A stretch of 64,000 nucleotides of DNA from Perkinsus olseni (GCA_013115135.1 JABANP010000191.1:27147-91146), one strand, 5' to 3'. Counted from the first letter of the stretch, positions 47,901-57,801 are shown. A program made the numbers and translations. The notes: generated by a model from the sequence alone, not told the origin.

Positions 47901-50052
47901 CTACGTGAAGAAGAACCTTTCAGTCGCAGAGACATTCAGAATGTTGACTTTCGGCCCTATCGTCGGTTATGGTCTGTGCTCTTTCCTGGATGAGGAAGGC
48001 TTACTGGTTCGTATGGTCAAGCAGTTGCCCGAGGATGACAAGGCGTATGTTCCGGTGATTCCTACAGCCTTGCGGCATGATGTTCTCTACCGTTTCCATG
48101 ATCGTGGTGGACATTTCGGCCGTAATCATGTGTGGGATCGGATGCGTCGACTTTGCTTTTTGGCCCGGTATGAACCTCGACATTGCAGAGTATGTCTCTC
48201 GTTGTGCCCGTTGCCTGACCAGTAAGGCTAAGCAGAAGGCCCCTGCGTTCTTGGTCCCGTTCCCGGTTGGGAAGCCATGGCACACGGTGGCTATGGACTT
48301 CCTGTATATCGGCCCGTCGGATCAAGGACAGACCAAGCTGTTGGTGTTTGTCGACCACTTCACTCGTTGGGCTGACGCTTATGTAGTTGCTGGTGAGGGT
48401 GCGTCGGACGCCCTCGGCCCGGTTTTACAAGTGTTTTCCCAGTTCGGCCCGCCGTCTAGGATCTTAAGTGACCAAGGCAGTGCATTTGAGAGTAAGGTTT
48501 TCACGGACGCCTTAAGGATTATGGGTGTGGCTAAGGCTCGGTCTACACCTCACCATCCTAACTCTAATGGTCACGTAGAGCGCTTTAATGCAACTATATT
48601 GGGTCTGTTACGTTCCTACACTCCAACGGGTTGGTGACTGGCAAGAGCACCTTCGTGCTGTGCTCTGGCAGTATAATGTGACGCCTCATTCTTCGACTGG
48701 TTTCAGCCCGTACTATTTGATGTATGGTCGGGAGGCTCCGGCTTCTACGTTCCCAAGTTTGGCCCGTTATGCGACGCTCATGTACGACCCGGATGGCTAT
48801 GCTGCTTATTTGGCTCGTGCGAGAGCGAAGATCGCTGATTTGGTAGATGAGTGGGTAACGGCTGGTGGTGCTGCCCAGCGTAAGGTTGCTGAACAACAAC
48901 AAGCACTTCTACGGTATTTTGTAGGGCAGCGTGTTAGGATGAAGATTTTTTACTCTAACACTACCCCCGGTCACAAGCTTCTACCGAAATGGCAGACAGA
49001 TTGGTACGTGGTGAAGTTCCTGCCAGGCGTCCACAACAAGACGGTGGTAGTCCGACACTATCCTGATTTACGAGAGAAGGTTATCTCGACGGATTATCTT
49101 CTGCCTGACCCGGCCCAGCCTGAGCAGATTCCAGCGTGTCTCCGCATTCAACGTGGTCCTCCGCCAGAGCCTGAATCGCCAGCGGTTCCGATGTATCCCT
49201 TCGATGGAGTACCTAGTGTGGCACCCCCGTCGATTACGGTTCCGCCAGCGACATCCGCCGAGGCAGGAGGTTCTTCAGCTGTGGCAGACGATGCGTCGGT
49301 TGCGGCTACTGATGGAGTATCACTGTCCGAAGCTCTTGGAGAAGCCTTCGATCCAGTTGGTATGGCCCCTCCTAATGCTCCTTTGGCCCGTAATGCCCAA
49401 CGACCTCCTGGTAATGTGGCTTATTCGGTGATTATGACGGCACCGCGAGTTCCTCAAGTACAGTCACCAAGTAGTCCCCGATCTGCTGATCAACTTCGGC
49501 CCGAGCCTCCTTCTTCGGCCCGACAGAGTGTGAGGTCAGAAGATTTCCAGGAGCCTGCAGAAGCACCGACCCCGAGACCAGCTCCGCCATCTATTCGATC
49601 TGATGCGAGGGTTTCTAGCCCGGCCCAGTCGTTGTTATCGATGCCTGGATCAGCCCCTGCAAGGATGTCGGTAGTTGCTTCTCCAGAAGAAGCCCGTGGT
49701 TCTGATGAGTCTCGCTTTGATTCACCACTTGGCTCTGTAGAAGGTGCTGACGAGGTGCCCGCTGATAATTCGGCCCGTTCGGTTGGTTTCATTTACACCA
49801 AGAACTCCTCCGTCTTCAGCTGGTAGTCAACGACCTTCAGAGCGATCCGATATTATCGAGGCAGATGTGCCCGATCCTCCTGTACAGGCAGAGGTGCCTG
49901 TGCCTGTTGTTGAAGCTCCTCAGCAAGAGCAGCCTCATGAATCCGGCCCGTTTGCTGGAAGACCATTGCGTACGACCAGAGGTGGACGTACAAGTCGGCC
50001 CCCTAGGAAGTTTTCGCCTAGTCGATATACTTCCCAAGGAGGTTACGAGTAG
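44905..50052 (+). CDS. Pol polyprotein: protease, reverse transcriptase, RNase H, integrase
   Basis: Entered by -1 frameshift. Protease near 45030 (CLVDTGCCST, later VILGHDFL). RT 45860-46560 (KVRMCIDYRGLNRL, LDLRSGYWQV, MPFGLSSAPATFQ, YLDDLL at about 46376). RNase H 46820-47200 (LITDASDVAIGAVLEQDG, YEREAYAIFRSLERF, TDHKPL, ENVVADALSR). Integrase: two HHCC zinc modules (47430-47690 and 47985-48230), then core with AMDFLYIG, LSDQGSAF and NGHVERFN, and a long Pro/Ser-rich C-terminal tail. Single-base frame breaks at about 45360, 45645, 46125, 46255, 47215, 47960, 48157, 48635 and 49800 split it into overlapping frames. Catalytic residues are all present. Confidence 0.9.
47430..47690 (+). other. 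Extra integrase zinc-binding (HHCC) module
   Basis: DEDGLLVRK ... VPPRLRDAVLFETHENHGH ... FYWSGM ... CCSAC has the H-x3-H and C-x2-C of an integrase N-terminal domain, but is followed by a Ser/Thr linker instead of the catalytic core. The module next to the core (47985-48230: DEEGLLVRM, RHDVLYRFHDRGGH, FWPGM, CARC) repeats the same layout. Confidence 0.7.
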
Positions 50053-50646
50053 TTGTTGTGAAAATCCTCCTTCGGCCCTGTCAGGATTTTGCGGGGAGGA
50101 GAATGGGATCATTGTGGTGGACTTGAGGTAGCCCGTCCTTTCAATTTTACTCGTATTGCTTTGTTCGTTGACATGAGGTGTCATGACTGTTCGATGTGAC
50201 GTCCCGTTGTAAGCTAGCTGTTCTCTGTGATACGTATCCGTTAGACTTTCTCTTCGGGCCTGGCAGTTGTGAGCCTCGTCCTGAGAATGGTCTTCTTGTG
50301 ATGACAGGGTTTCTGTCTCCTTGTGCTCGCACGTGCTGATGAAATTTCGATCGAATTGTTATAATTGTGCACTATTAGTTTTAAGCGCTTATCAAGGATC
50401 GTTCCTTTATGATAGGACTCCTGTGCCTGCCTGCGGATGGCACAGTTGAGGCCGTATTAATTACGTAATTCGTTGTTGTCGTGATCTTGATTGTGCGTGA
50501 CGCAATGTTCGTGCACGCACGCGATTGTCTATCCGTTAATTGCCTGCGACCGTTTCTGATCTTAGCGGCGCCAGTATGAAACCGTTTCGGCCCGTAGATG
50601 TCCGGTGTCCGATTCTCGTTGATTACTGTCTTAGGCTTTTGACATA
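50053..50646 (+). other. Spacer between pol and the extra ORF
   Basis: 594 nt without an ORF. It holds a second copy of the polypurine tract (50087-50102), a TTCGGCCCT variant just before it, and one exact TTCGGCCCG at 50586. It could carry the promoter or subgenomic start for the extra ORF; no TATA-like element is obvious. Confidence 0.6.
50087..50102 (+). repeat. Internal copy of the polypurine tract
   Basis: TTTTGCGGGGAGGAGA is identical over 16 nt to the tract abutting the 3' LTR at 53939-53954. Both are preceded by TTCGGC and then AGG. Confidence 0.85.
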
Positions 50647-53600
50647 ATGTCGGCTAACGGTAACCTGCTACGTCTGCAAGAGCTTCTGGAAGTGCCGCCT
50701 GAGAGACGTGGAGAGTCTATGCAGCACTTCCTCGAGATTATTCGTCAAGAAGATCCGCCTACACCCACTTCGGCCCGCCAGTATGGGCACTCCCCGGACG
50801 ACTTTACTGGTGCTGGTATCAACCGTCGTCCTCGGCCCGTTACTGGAGAAGATGGTCGTGTCCGTAAACTTCACGATCGTAATGGCCAGTTGATGACTAT
50901 TGCTCCTAATAGCAGCGCGTCTTACTCTCCCAAGTGGTTTTCGGCCCGTAGTATCAGTGGTGCCCTTCGCGCCCTGGTCTCGTGGGGTTTTCCCTGGGTT
51001 CGTGATGAGGTGTTGGCCGAGGCTTGGGGTGAGCCGTTTCTATGGGACGATGGTTCGGTCGAGCTATGTGCGGTGGCGGCTTTCTACACGAAGGTGATTG
51101 ATGTGCCTTCGTACGAGAGAACCGTTGCTGGTTCGGCCCGGGACGACTTGGCTGTCAAGTGTTATGCCTGCGGTTTCTTCTTGTCGAGAGATTTGGCCTA
51201 TTTTTGCGATGTTTGCACCTGCGTGGTCAAGGTCAATGGTCACAATGCTGGTGATCAGATCTGGAGCCTGCGCAGGCACTTCGCTAGCAACGGGCATCGT
51301 GATAATCAGTGCTCGTTGCCGGGTCGTGCCAATCGTGGACGACTCAGTATGTTCCCATTTTTCTTTATGGATCATGAATGCTTCCGGTCCCTTTCGGCCC
51401 GTCAGTTTATGGATAATCTGCAGAGTGATGGTCTCAACCCGGCGTTGAAGCGGTTTGCTGCGGTGTCGCGAGCGTATCTTCGGCCCGGTATTCACTTTGT
51501 GTATATCCATAGAGGCCTAGGCCGACTGTTCTGCCTCTCTCGTCGTGAGCGGTTTGCACCGTCCAACCATCGCAGTGGTTCGGCCCCGTTCGTGCTGGAA
51601 GAAGGTACTTGTCCTTATGACCGAGTCATCAATAGAGCTCTTCGCCGACTTCGTGAAGATAATTTTGGTATGGTTCGGCCTGATGTGGATGTGGTCATGA
51701 GTGAGGAGTCAGGAGTTGGAGCTTCGCGTGAAGGCGAGTCTGAGTTTTCGGCCCGACCTACTCAAGCGACTGCTATTCCTCCTCCACCACCACTACCAGT
51801 TGGATATCAAGTGACGAGTGCGCCTCCTCCACCACCACCGGTTGGATACTCTGAAGCTCTACGTCGGCCCGAGAATGTGATGATGGCAAGGCCGTTGCTT
51901 CGTCCTGTGCGCTCTCAAGACCGTTCGGCCCGGCCTACGTTTCCGCCTCTTCCTCCGTTGCCGGAAGACCAGGTGCAAGCTGAGGACTTACGACTTCCGA
52001 CTGTTGGTCGTGTACCTCCAACGGGACCTTCGAGATGGCGTGATTGGGAAGGACCTCCTCCCGCTAGTCGCTACGAGCACCGTGATCAAGGACCAGCTGA
52101 TGTTCCAAGACCACTGCCAATGCCACGCTCCTCTTTGGCGACGACTCCCTATGATCGTGGGTATCGCTATGGTCATGGCTCTGCCGTATCCTTGGCCCCA
52201 GCAGAGCCTCGAGTTCAAGAGTTTGACGAGACCCCGGCAGAGGCGCCTTCAAGACCGGTGGAACTTCAGCCCGCTCAGCAAGAACTGGCTGTGGTCCCTA
52301 CTTCCTCTTCGGCCCAAGAAGATGTGACGGAGCTGAGATCGCCGTTTCCTCGTAATGTGGTGCCGATAGAAGAAGGAGCGGTATTGTTGACTTCGGTGGC
52401 AGGACTTGGTGCTGATGGTTTAGTCGTCCCCGATATGTTCCCTGCCCAGGTGGATGTTCATCACATTAGTGGTGTTCTTCAAGTACCAGGCAGTCTGTTG
52501 TTGGCGGCTACGATAACTATCCAGATCCCCACGGATGTCACTACTGGTCTGGCTATCGAAGGAGATTCGGCCCTTGAAGCTTTGGCGGTGTCGCGACCTC
52601 GTGGAGAAGAAGAAGCTCTACAAGATTTGCTGAGTGCGTCTCCTTCGGCCCGTGCTATGGATGATACGGTGAATTGGCGAGAGTTCGACGTTCGATCGTT
52701 GGCCAATACCGAAGCTGAGGTGGATGTCATCAACCAGACTCTGGAATCGCTCCCTATTTCGGAAGACTTGGATGGCTTTGTACCTCCTCTTCGGCCCGGT
52801 AATCTTACCAACTTTGACTGGGATATCGACTCTACTATTCGTCGAGCTGGTATGAGTCACCCTGGATGGACTTCGCCCTGGCCTTTTCGTCCTGGACCAT
52901 ATATGCCGTGGAGAATGGTTGCTTTGAGAAGAGGCCAAGATTCGGCCCGTGGAGATATGACGTATCTGGAACGCCCTCCTTACTTGGTGACTCGTGATCA
53001 AGTACTGAACGGTGATTGGGGTACGTTCTGGAGAGGTTTCGATGCTTCACGTGGTTGTCCTGGCTTTCTTGAGAATGAGTTTGTCGCCTTCAACCACCCT
53101 TTGGTTGCTGGCGTGGTGCCGAGCTTTGATGAAGACTGTTCGGCCCGTCTGCTCTTTCTCAACGAGCTTGGTGAGGGTCCTACGCGTGGTCATAGTACTC
53201 GCGAAGAAGCTTGGCCCGCGGATCCGGTGATCCCCTGTGCGCATGCCATCCTGCGTTGGCTACATTCGGCCCAACTTGGAGCAATGGCGGTGACTATTCA
53301 TTGTTCCGGAGGTTCGGCCCAAGGAGTCATTCGCTCGGAGGCGAGTGTGCTGTTTTGCTGCGAGTATCATCTGGAAGACTCGTTGGTTTCGGTTATGCGA
53401 TTGAGTCGAGAACGCCCACTTATGCCTAACAGCTACGTGTTTTCGGCCCGTTCTAACCGCGCCTTCGACTGTGGTCTCTTGGATGATCAAGGCCGCCCTT
53501 CCGGCCTGGATAGGCCCGAATCGCTCGTCGACATGTTGTACAAGTACGAGTCGGTGCGAGCTCGTGATGGTCATCCGCTGCCAAGGACTCCGTTGACACC

Positions 53601-53823
53601 GTTCCCTGAGCCTTTTGATCTTCGGCCCCGTGATCGTGTTTCGGCTCCTGCTACTGGTGTTAATCGCCCCCGTCGTCCGGAGCGCTATTCTCTGAACTAC
53701 GGTTGGTCTCGTGTCGCCGGTAATTTTGAGGAGTTAGCTCGGCCCGTTCTAGATCGCTGGTCTAGAATTCGAGGGTTCGGCCCGAGAAACGACGAAGGCC
53801 AGGCTCGCCATGGACAAGATTGA
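50647..53823 (+). CDS. Extra retrotransposon ORF of 1058 codons, unknown function
   Basis: Single intact frame in the env position. Residues 1-90: helical start then Arg-rich. Residues 95-220: a Cys/His-rich region (GALRALVSWGFPWVRDEVL, VKCYACGFFLSRD, FCDVCTC, WSLRRHFASNGHRDNQC) that looks zinc-binding and only loosely recalls a BIR fold; spacing does not fit BIR exactly. Residues 380-560 are Pro-rich with two PPPPP runs. Residues 640-1058: a predicted globular region (WTSPWPFRPGPYMPWRMV, FLENEFVAFNHPLVAGVV, LFCCEYHLEDSLVSVMRLS). No signal peptide or membrane helix is seen, so it is not an ordinary envelope protein. Unlike gag-pol it needs no frame repair. About half of all motif copies lie here. 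Confidence 0.85.
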   Translation: MSANGNLLRLQELLEVPPERRGESMQHFLEIIRQEDPPTPTSARQYGHSPDDFTGAGINRRPRPVTGEDGRVRKLHDRNGQLMTIAPNSSASYSPKWFSARSISGALRALVSWGFPWVRDEVLAEAWGEPFLWDDGSVELCAVAAFYTKVIDVPSYERTVAGSARDDLAVKCYACGFFLSRDLAYFCDVCTCVVKVNGHNAGDQIWSLRRHFASNGHRDNQCSLPGRANRGRLSMFPFFFMDHECFRSLSARQFMDNLQSDGLNPALKRFAAVSRAYLRPGIHFVYIHRGLGRLFCLSRRERFAPSNHRSGSAPFVLEEGTCPYDRVINRALRRLREDNFGMVRPDVDVVMSEESGVGASREGESEFSARPTQATAIPPPPPLPVGYQVTSAPPPPPPVGYSEALRRPENVMMARPLLRPVRSQDRSARPTFPPLPPLPEDQVQAEDLRLPTVGRVPPTGPSRWRDWEGPPPASRYEHRDQGPADVPRPLPMPRSSLATTPYDRGYRYGHGSAVSLAPAEPRVQEFDETPAEAPSRPVELQPAQQELAVVPTSSSAQEDVTELRSPFPRNVVPIEEGAVLLTSVAGLGADGLVVPDMFPAQVDVHHISGVLQVPGSLLLAATITIQIPTDVTTGLAIEGDSALEALAVSRPRGEEEALQDLLSASPSARAMDDTVNWREFDVRSLANTEAEVDVINQTLESLPISEDLDGFVPPLRPGNLTNFDWDIDSTIRRAGMSHPGWTSPWPFRPGPYMPWRMVALRRGQDSARGDMTYLERPPYLVTRDQVLNGDWGTFWRGFDASRGCPGFLENEFVAFNHPLVAGVVPSFDEDCSARLLFLNELGEGPTRGHSTREEAWPADPVIPCAHAILRWLHSAQLGAMAVTIHCSGGSAQGVIRSEASVLFCCEYHLEDSLVSVMRLSRERPLMPNSYVFSARSNRAFDCGLLDDQGRPSGLDRPESLVDMLYKYESVRARDGHPLPRTPLTPFPEPFDLRPRDRVSAPATGVNRPRRPERYSLNYGWSRVAGNFEELARPVLDRWSRIRGFGPRNDEGQARHGQD

Positions 53824-53938
53824 TGGACTGTGAAGGTGGATTCGGCCCGGTCGGCCGCATTTATGATGATCTGATAATGAAGATGAGACTTATTTTAATT
53901 GAGACTTTGATTTTTGCATCTCTCATTCGGCGCTTAGG

Positions 53939-53954
53939 TTTTGCGGGGAGGAGA
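53939..53954 (+). promoter_or_regulatory. 3' polypurine tract
   Basis: TTTTGCGGGGAGGAGA ends exactly one base before the TG of the 3' LTR (53955), the standard primer position for plus-strand DNA synthesis. Confidence 0.9.
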
Positions 53955-54197
53955 TGTTGTGGGACGAATTGGTCGTCACTCGCCACAATTCTCAGTCACG
54001 CGCCATAAAACCTTCGGCCCGAGATGAGTAGACAATTCCTGTGACCATTGTGATATGGCTCTGGTAGCTCAATGACGCTAAGCTGTGCTGAAGCTATAGA
54101 GTGCTTCACACGTACTCGTTAACGTAGACGATTCGTGGACGATTCGTAGACTATTCGACGCTTCTTGTATTCGTACAAAAGTGCGTATCAAGGTGCA
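53955..54197 (+). repeat. 3' LTR
   Basis: 243 bp, TG...CA, about 98% identical to the 5' LTR, with its own TTCGGCCCG copy at 54012. The sequence after it shows no duplicate of the 5' flank. Confidence 0.9.
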
Positions 54198-54647
54198 AGT
54201 TTTTGGCTGGCGGTAGATCGACGCTAGCGAAATTCACCGAGCAGAGGTTCAATCCCTGGTGAAGAGATCGGGTACGCGTACCAATGAGTGATGCGAATAA
54301 GTGGTGCGAGCTAGGCTAGCATAAGTTAGTGAACCTGCCGTGACATTTAGTATTGGTCATTGGGGCAGAGCCCCATAAGATGATTTGCGCTCAACCCTAC
54401 CACTCCCTGGATGCGGAGGTAGGCCACAGAAATCCAGCCATCCACAGATTGTAGATGTGGAGGGGCTAGCTTTCAGTGACCTACTGGATAACCGGCTGCT
54501 GCGGTCTTCTCCAGCAGCTGTCTTCCTTCCTCCGAGTTGCCGCCGCCGTGAGAGAACAACGGCATCTTCTTAATTACAGACTGCCACCACACCTAAAGTG
54601 TGGCTAATCCAGTGGGACGTCTTGCTGTGCAGCAGCAGTGACGTCCA
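54198..54647. other. Interval without recognised features
   Basis: About 450 nt between the LTR and the foldback element. One open plus frame (54385-54573) has no motif. No repeat was seen. Confidence 0.4.
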
Positions 54648-54947
54648 GGGGCCTATTTCACAAGAAATCCTAACCGGTTAGGATTTAGGACGTCTTTAAA
54701 AATAGGATCCTAACCTTAGGACGTCCTTAAAAAGAGTCAAGCGGCTTCACATGAAAATCCTTAAAGGACAGTAGGATCCTAATTCTAAAGACGTCCTTAT
54801 CTCAGGATAAATCCTCAATGTTAAGATCCTAATGTCCTACCCTTATGACCTAAGCTTAGGAATCGGTCCATGTGAAAGCCATAAGGCCTAAAAAGGCGTC
54901 CTAACCTCTTAGGATCCTAAGGAAAATCGTCCTATGAAATAGGCCCC
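54648..54947. mobile_element. 300-bp foldback/MITE-like element
   Basis: Perfect 13-bp terminal inverted repeats GGGGCCTATTTCA / TGAAATAGGCCCC. Inside, TCCTAA, AGGATCCTAA and GGACGTC motifs recur in both orientations, and CTTCACATG near 54752 faces CATGTGAAAG near 54872, so the whole unit can fold back on itself. No ORF. A related GCCTATTTCACAA occurs at about 57502. No clear target-site duplication. Confidence 0.7.
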
Positions 54948-55059
54948 AGATGATCCATGATAGCCTCCATAAGACGGTTAAAGGCCTTTCAGCGCTTCAG
55001 GTCCGTCACGACCTTGTAGAGATGGGTGGGTATTCCCCCGGCTACCCCCTTCCGCGCAG

Positions 55060-55570
55060 GTGTCAATGACACCGTGTCAAGAACAGACACGACTGCAGAT
55101 AGCGGCGGAAATCCCTAATCGGGGCACCGCAGCCACACTCCGGGGAGATAGCTAGGTCGCAGCGGAAACGAGTCCATGCGCAGGGGTCATAGCCCGACCG
55201 AACACCACAGCACTGGCCGCCGGAGTAACTTCCCTGCGGATCCAGAACGATGCCGGGGAGACACAAAAGAAGATCTCCTTAATGGCGGTTCCCGACTTGG
55301 CTCGCTCATCAGACCACCAGAAACGGGTGGCGATGCGCATCTGCTCCTTCAAGTATCGAGTGAGGGTTCGACCACTGGCGCATCCCTCAGCATTCACCTC
55401 CGAGAGGCTTCCGCCTTGGGCCGCCAGCTGGTCGGCCACCTCATTGCCCTCGACTTCGGAGTGCCCTGGGACCCAGTGCGACCGTACTATCTCGGTGAGT
55501 CCTCGAAGTAGGATGGCAATCTGCCTTGTCTTCTCCCATTTCTGGGTTCTGGATCGACTTGCCAACTTGT
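55060..55570 (-). pseudogene. LINE (non-LTR) RNase H and 3' end remnant
   Basis: The minus frame 55152-55565 reads SHWVPGHSEVEGNEVADQLA, the RNase H C-terminal signature of non-LTR elements, followed by a helical region. Beyond a frame change toward 55070 come spaced cysteines and a His typical of the zinc-knuckle that follows. No reverse transcriptase is present, so it is a 3' fragment. Confidence 0.7.
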
Positions 55571-55639
55571 CCTCAAAACTGCTTGAAGAAGAAGATGAAG
55601 AAAACTCCGTGAAGATCTCCGTGATGAGGTCCTCATCAT

Positions 55640-56140
55640 GAGGAGGTATTTCTCCTTCTATCTTGCCACTTGCTCACTAATTACGAGTACGATGCGGCCG
55701 AGGAACTTCTCCATGCAAGGAGTTCCGTGACAGAGGATGCTGTTCACGTAGTTACCCTACTGAGATAGCACTCGGAGCACAATCAGTGTAAGTGGGTCGT
55801 TGAAGGTTACGCCGCAGGATTTAGTTACCTAATAAACACCATCCGATGACACAGTATTGAAAACATTCTCTCCAACGTTCGTTATAATTGGTTGACACGT
55901 ATGTTCCAGGAACGCGGCAACTGCCGAGGCTTCGACGTGGGCGGTCTCATGAAATGCCGGTCGGCCCCTCGGACGCTTTGACTCTCTACTAACAGCGGCG
56001 GATTCAGGTAATCCCCAAGCCTGAGGCCAACAAGGGACTCTTGTAGTCGCTTTTCGTGTGAGGCCCAAATTATGTTCATCAATCGTCGACTGGCCTGTTA
56101 GTGCTCCTACAAGTACTGTGCAAGTCCCTCACGCGGGCAT
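55640..56140. other. Interval with an unassigned minus-strand open block
   Basis: An open minus frame near 55882-56082 (ASHEKRLQESLVGLRLGDYL) has protein-like composition but no start or splice support. It may be part of the neighbouring transposon remnant. Confidence 0.25.
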
Positions 56141-56164
56141 TCCCAACCTCAATTTGAGGTCCTT

Positions 56165-56207
56165 GGGCCTCACTCAGTTTTGAGATCCTCAAAACTGAGT
56201 GAGGCCC
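56165..56207. repeat. Perfect 20-bp inverted repeat
   Basis: The arms GGGCCTCACTCAGTTTTGAG (56165-56184) and its exact complement (56188-56207) flank a 3-nt centre. A smaller CCTCAATTTGAGG palindrome lies just before it. Confidence 0.9.
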
Positions 56208-57096
56208 GCAATCTCCTCGCGTATGCGTGCTGCACGCAGCGTGCAGCCTACTGAGCAGGACATAGTCGCCTGCTGCAAGGCAGCAAATCGTGACATATTG
56301 TAACTAATGGTGCACGCACAGAAATTCACAGTCTCCCGCGATTGATGGTGACTACCCGAGCCAAGCTAGTACGATCCATGCAATTACAATCAGCTCAACC
56401 ACTAGGGCAATCACTAGCTCAATCACTCTCCACTAGCGAGCAGACTCTCGTGTCACCGGCTCGTCGTCAACACATTAACGATGCCAGCTGTTCATTGGCA
56501 TTGGTCAACGACCCTGATACATGCGAGCGTCCCCTGGGGCGGCATGAGTGATTGAAGAGAACTTTTTCTCTTGCCCCAATGGTGAGCATGTGGACGTGTT
56601 GTCCTCTCGCTACGATAGTCGATAGTGGGAAACCCGTAAAACAGCTGTCTGTCTCTCAGCCTTCTGAAGAATGCGGCATTCTGAATGCCCACATAATATG
56701 TATCGGTCAACACCCACGTTGAAAATCGGAGGATTTCGTTCACCTATCCACGTGTGTGGTGCGTGTTAACTTCTCCGTACAGATTCTACGGCGAGCATGA
56801 AGTTCTTTGTTAGCAACAATCCTTTAAAAGGCGAGCGGTCTCCGATAAGCTAGCTTCGCTGCGTACTCGCGTATCACGATTAGCTGTAGAAGGACTAGCG
56901 AATGATTCATTTTTGAATCGCCGAGTTTTTTGTCGGACGATGGAAGAAACTTCTAGGCTTCTGAGTTTGCTTCTGAAAGCACGGATTGACTATCAGATGT
57001 CAGCTTTATGAATGGCGATTCGACGTCAATTGTTGCAGAACACTCGCTTCGACCCTGGTCGGTGAGCGTTGGTATACCGCTGCCAATGGTCACCTC

Positions 57097-57310
57097 CCTA
57101 ATGGTATACAATTGTTAGGCGTAGCACGTCCCCAATGGTATACTATGGTCATGCTGGCCCGCCCCTCCCTAATGGTATACTATTGTTACGCTTCCCGGCA
57201 CCCCCCTAATGGTATGCTATTGTTACGCTTCCCGGCACCCCCCTAATGGTACACTATTGTTTTGCAGCAACACCTGGTGCTGCCCAGCAGCACCTCCCTA
57301 ATGGTTGTTA
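57097..57310. repeat. Minisatellite, unit about 36 bp
   Basis: CCCTAATGGTATAC-type units start at about 57097, 57131, 57167, 57205, 57241 and 57296. The two central units (57167-57241) are nearly identical and share ATTGTTACGCTTCCCGGCAC; outer units are diverged. Confidence 0.8.
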
Positions 57311-57801
57311 CGTTTTGCTTCCTCGTTGAGATGCAGTAGTCTGTTATCATTACCACGAAGTCTCTTTGAATGAGATCTAAAGTTACTGTTCAGATCTGAC
57401 AATTCATGGCTGCCAGCCATTGGCTGTAGAACGCTTCTTACGGTTGAGTGTTGCCTCGAAACTTTTGGGACGAAAGGCTGGAATGTGGGAGCTGAGAGCC
57501 TATTTCACAATCACTGATGCGGTGGCGCCGCCATCATGGCGGCGGAGCTGATGCCCAGGGCGAGGATGCGAGTCAGATCAGGCTTGCCGTGCCTTCCACA
57601 GTCCATTCCCTGTTATGAAAAGAAGCTCATGCTGAGCGTGCCTACCATTCAGAATGGTCCAATGTTTTCATGGACTAAGTCCATTGGGCTTTCTGGAAGC
57701 TGTAATAATCTGAGTTCAACTGATTCGTTTGACAGTCAAACTTTGACTGCGTACATGAGATACAGGAGAGTATCCTTTTTTGGTTTATTACCACCCCATT
57801 G

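Larger units (their letters stand above)
43380..54197 (+). mobile_element. Ty3/gypsy-type LTR retrotransposon, 10.8 kb
   Basis: Bounded by LTRs of 241 and 243 bp that start TG and end CA. Order: LTR, putative primer-binding site, gag, pol (protease-RT-RNaseH-integrase, the Ty3/gypsy order), a 590-nt spacer with a polypurine-tract copy, an extra 1058-codon ORF, polypurine tract, LTR. Gag and pol carry several single-base frame breaks while the extra ORF is intact. The 5-bp flanks (ACGCC before, AGTTT after) do not match, so no target-site duplication is visible and one end may have been rearranged. The 9-mer TTCGGCCCG recurs about 36 times across the element. Confidence 0.92.

Noticed and set aside
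51160..51310. Firm BIR domain in the extra retrotransposon ORF
   Set aside because: The order of Cys and His recalls BIR, but spacing between the second Cys and the His is far too long.
54198..54210. Target-site duplication of the LTR element
   Set aside because: The 5-bp flanks (ACGCC and AGTTT) do not match; small boundary shifts do not rescue it.
57097..57310. CRISPR array
   Set aside because: Units are contiguous diverged minisatellite copies, not identical repeats with unique spacers, and the genome is eukaryotic.
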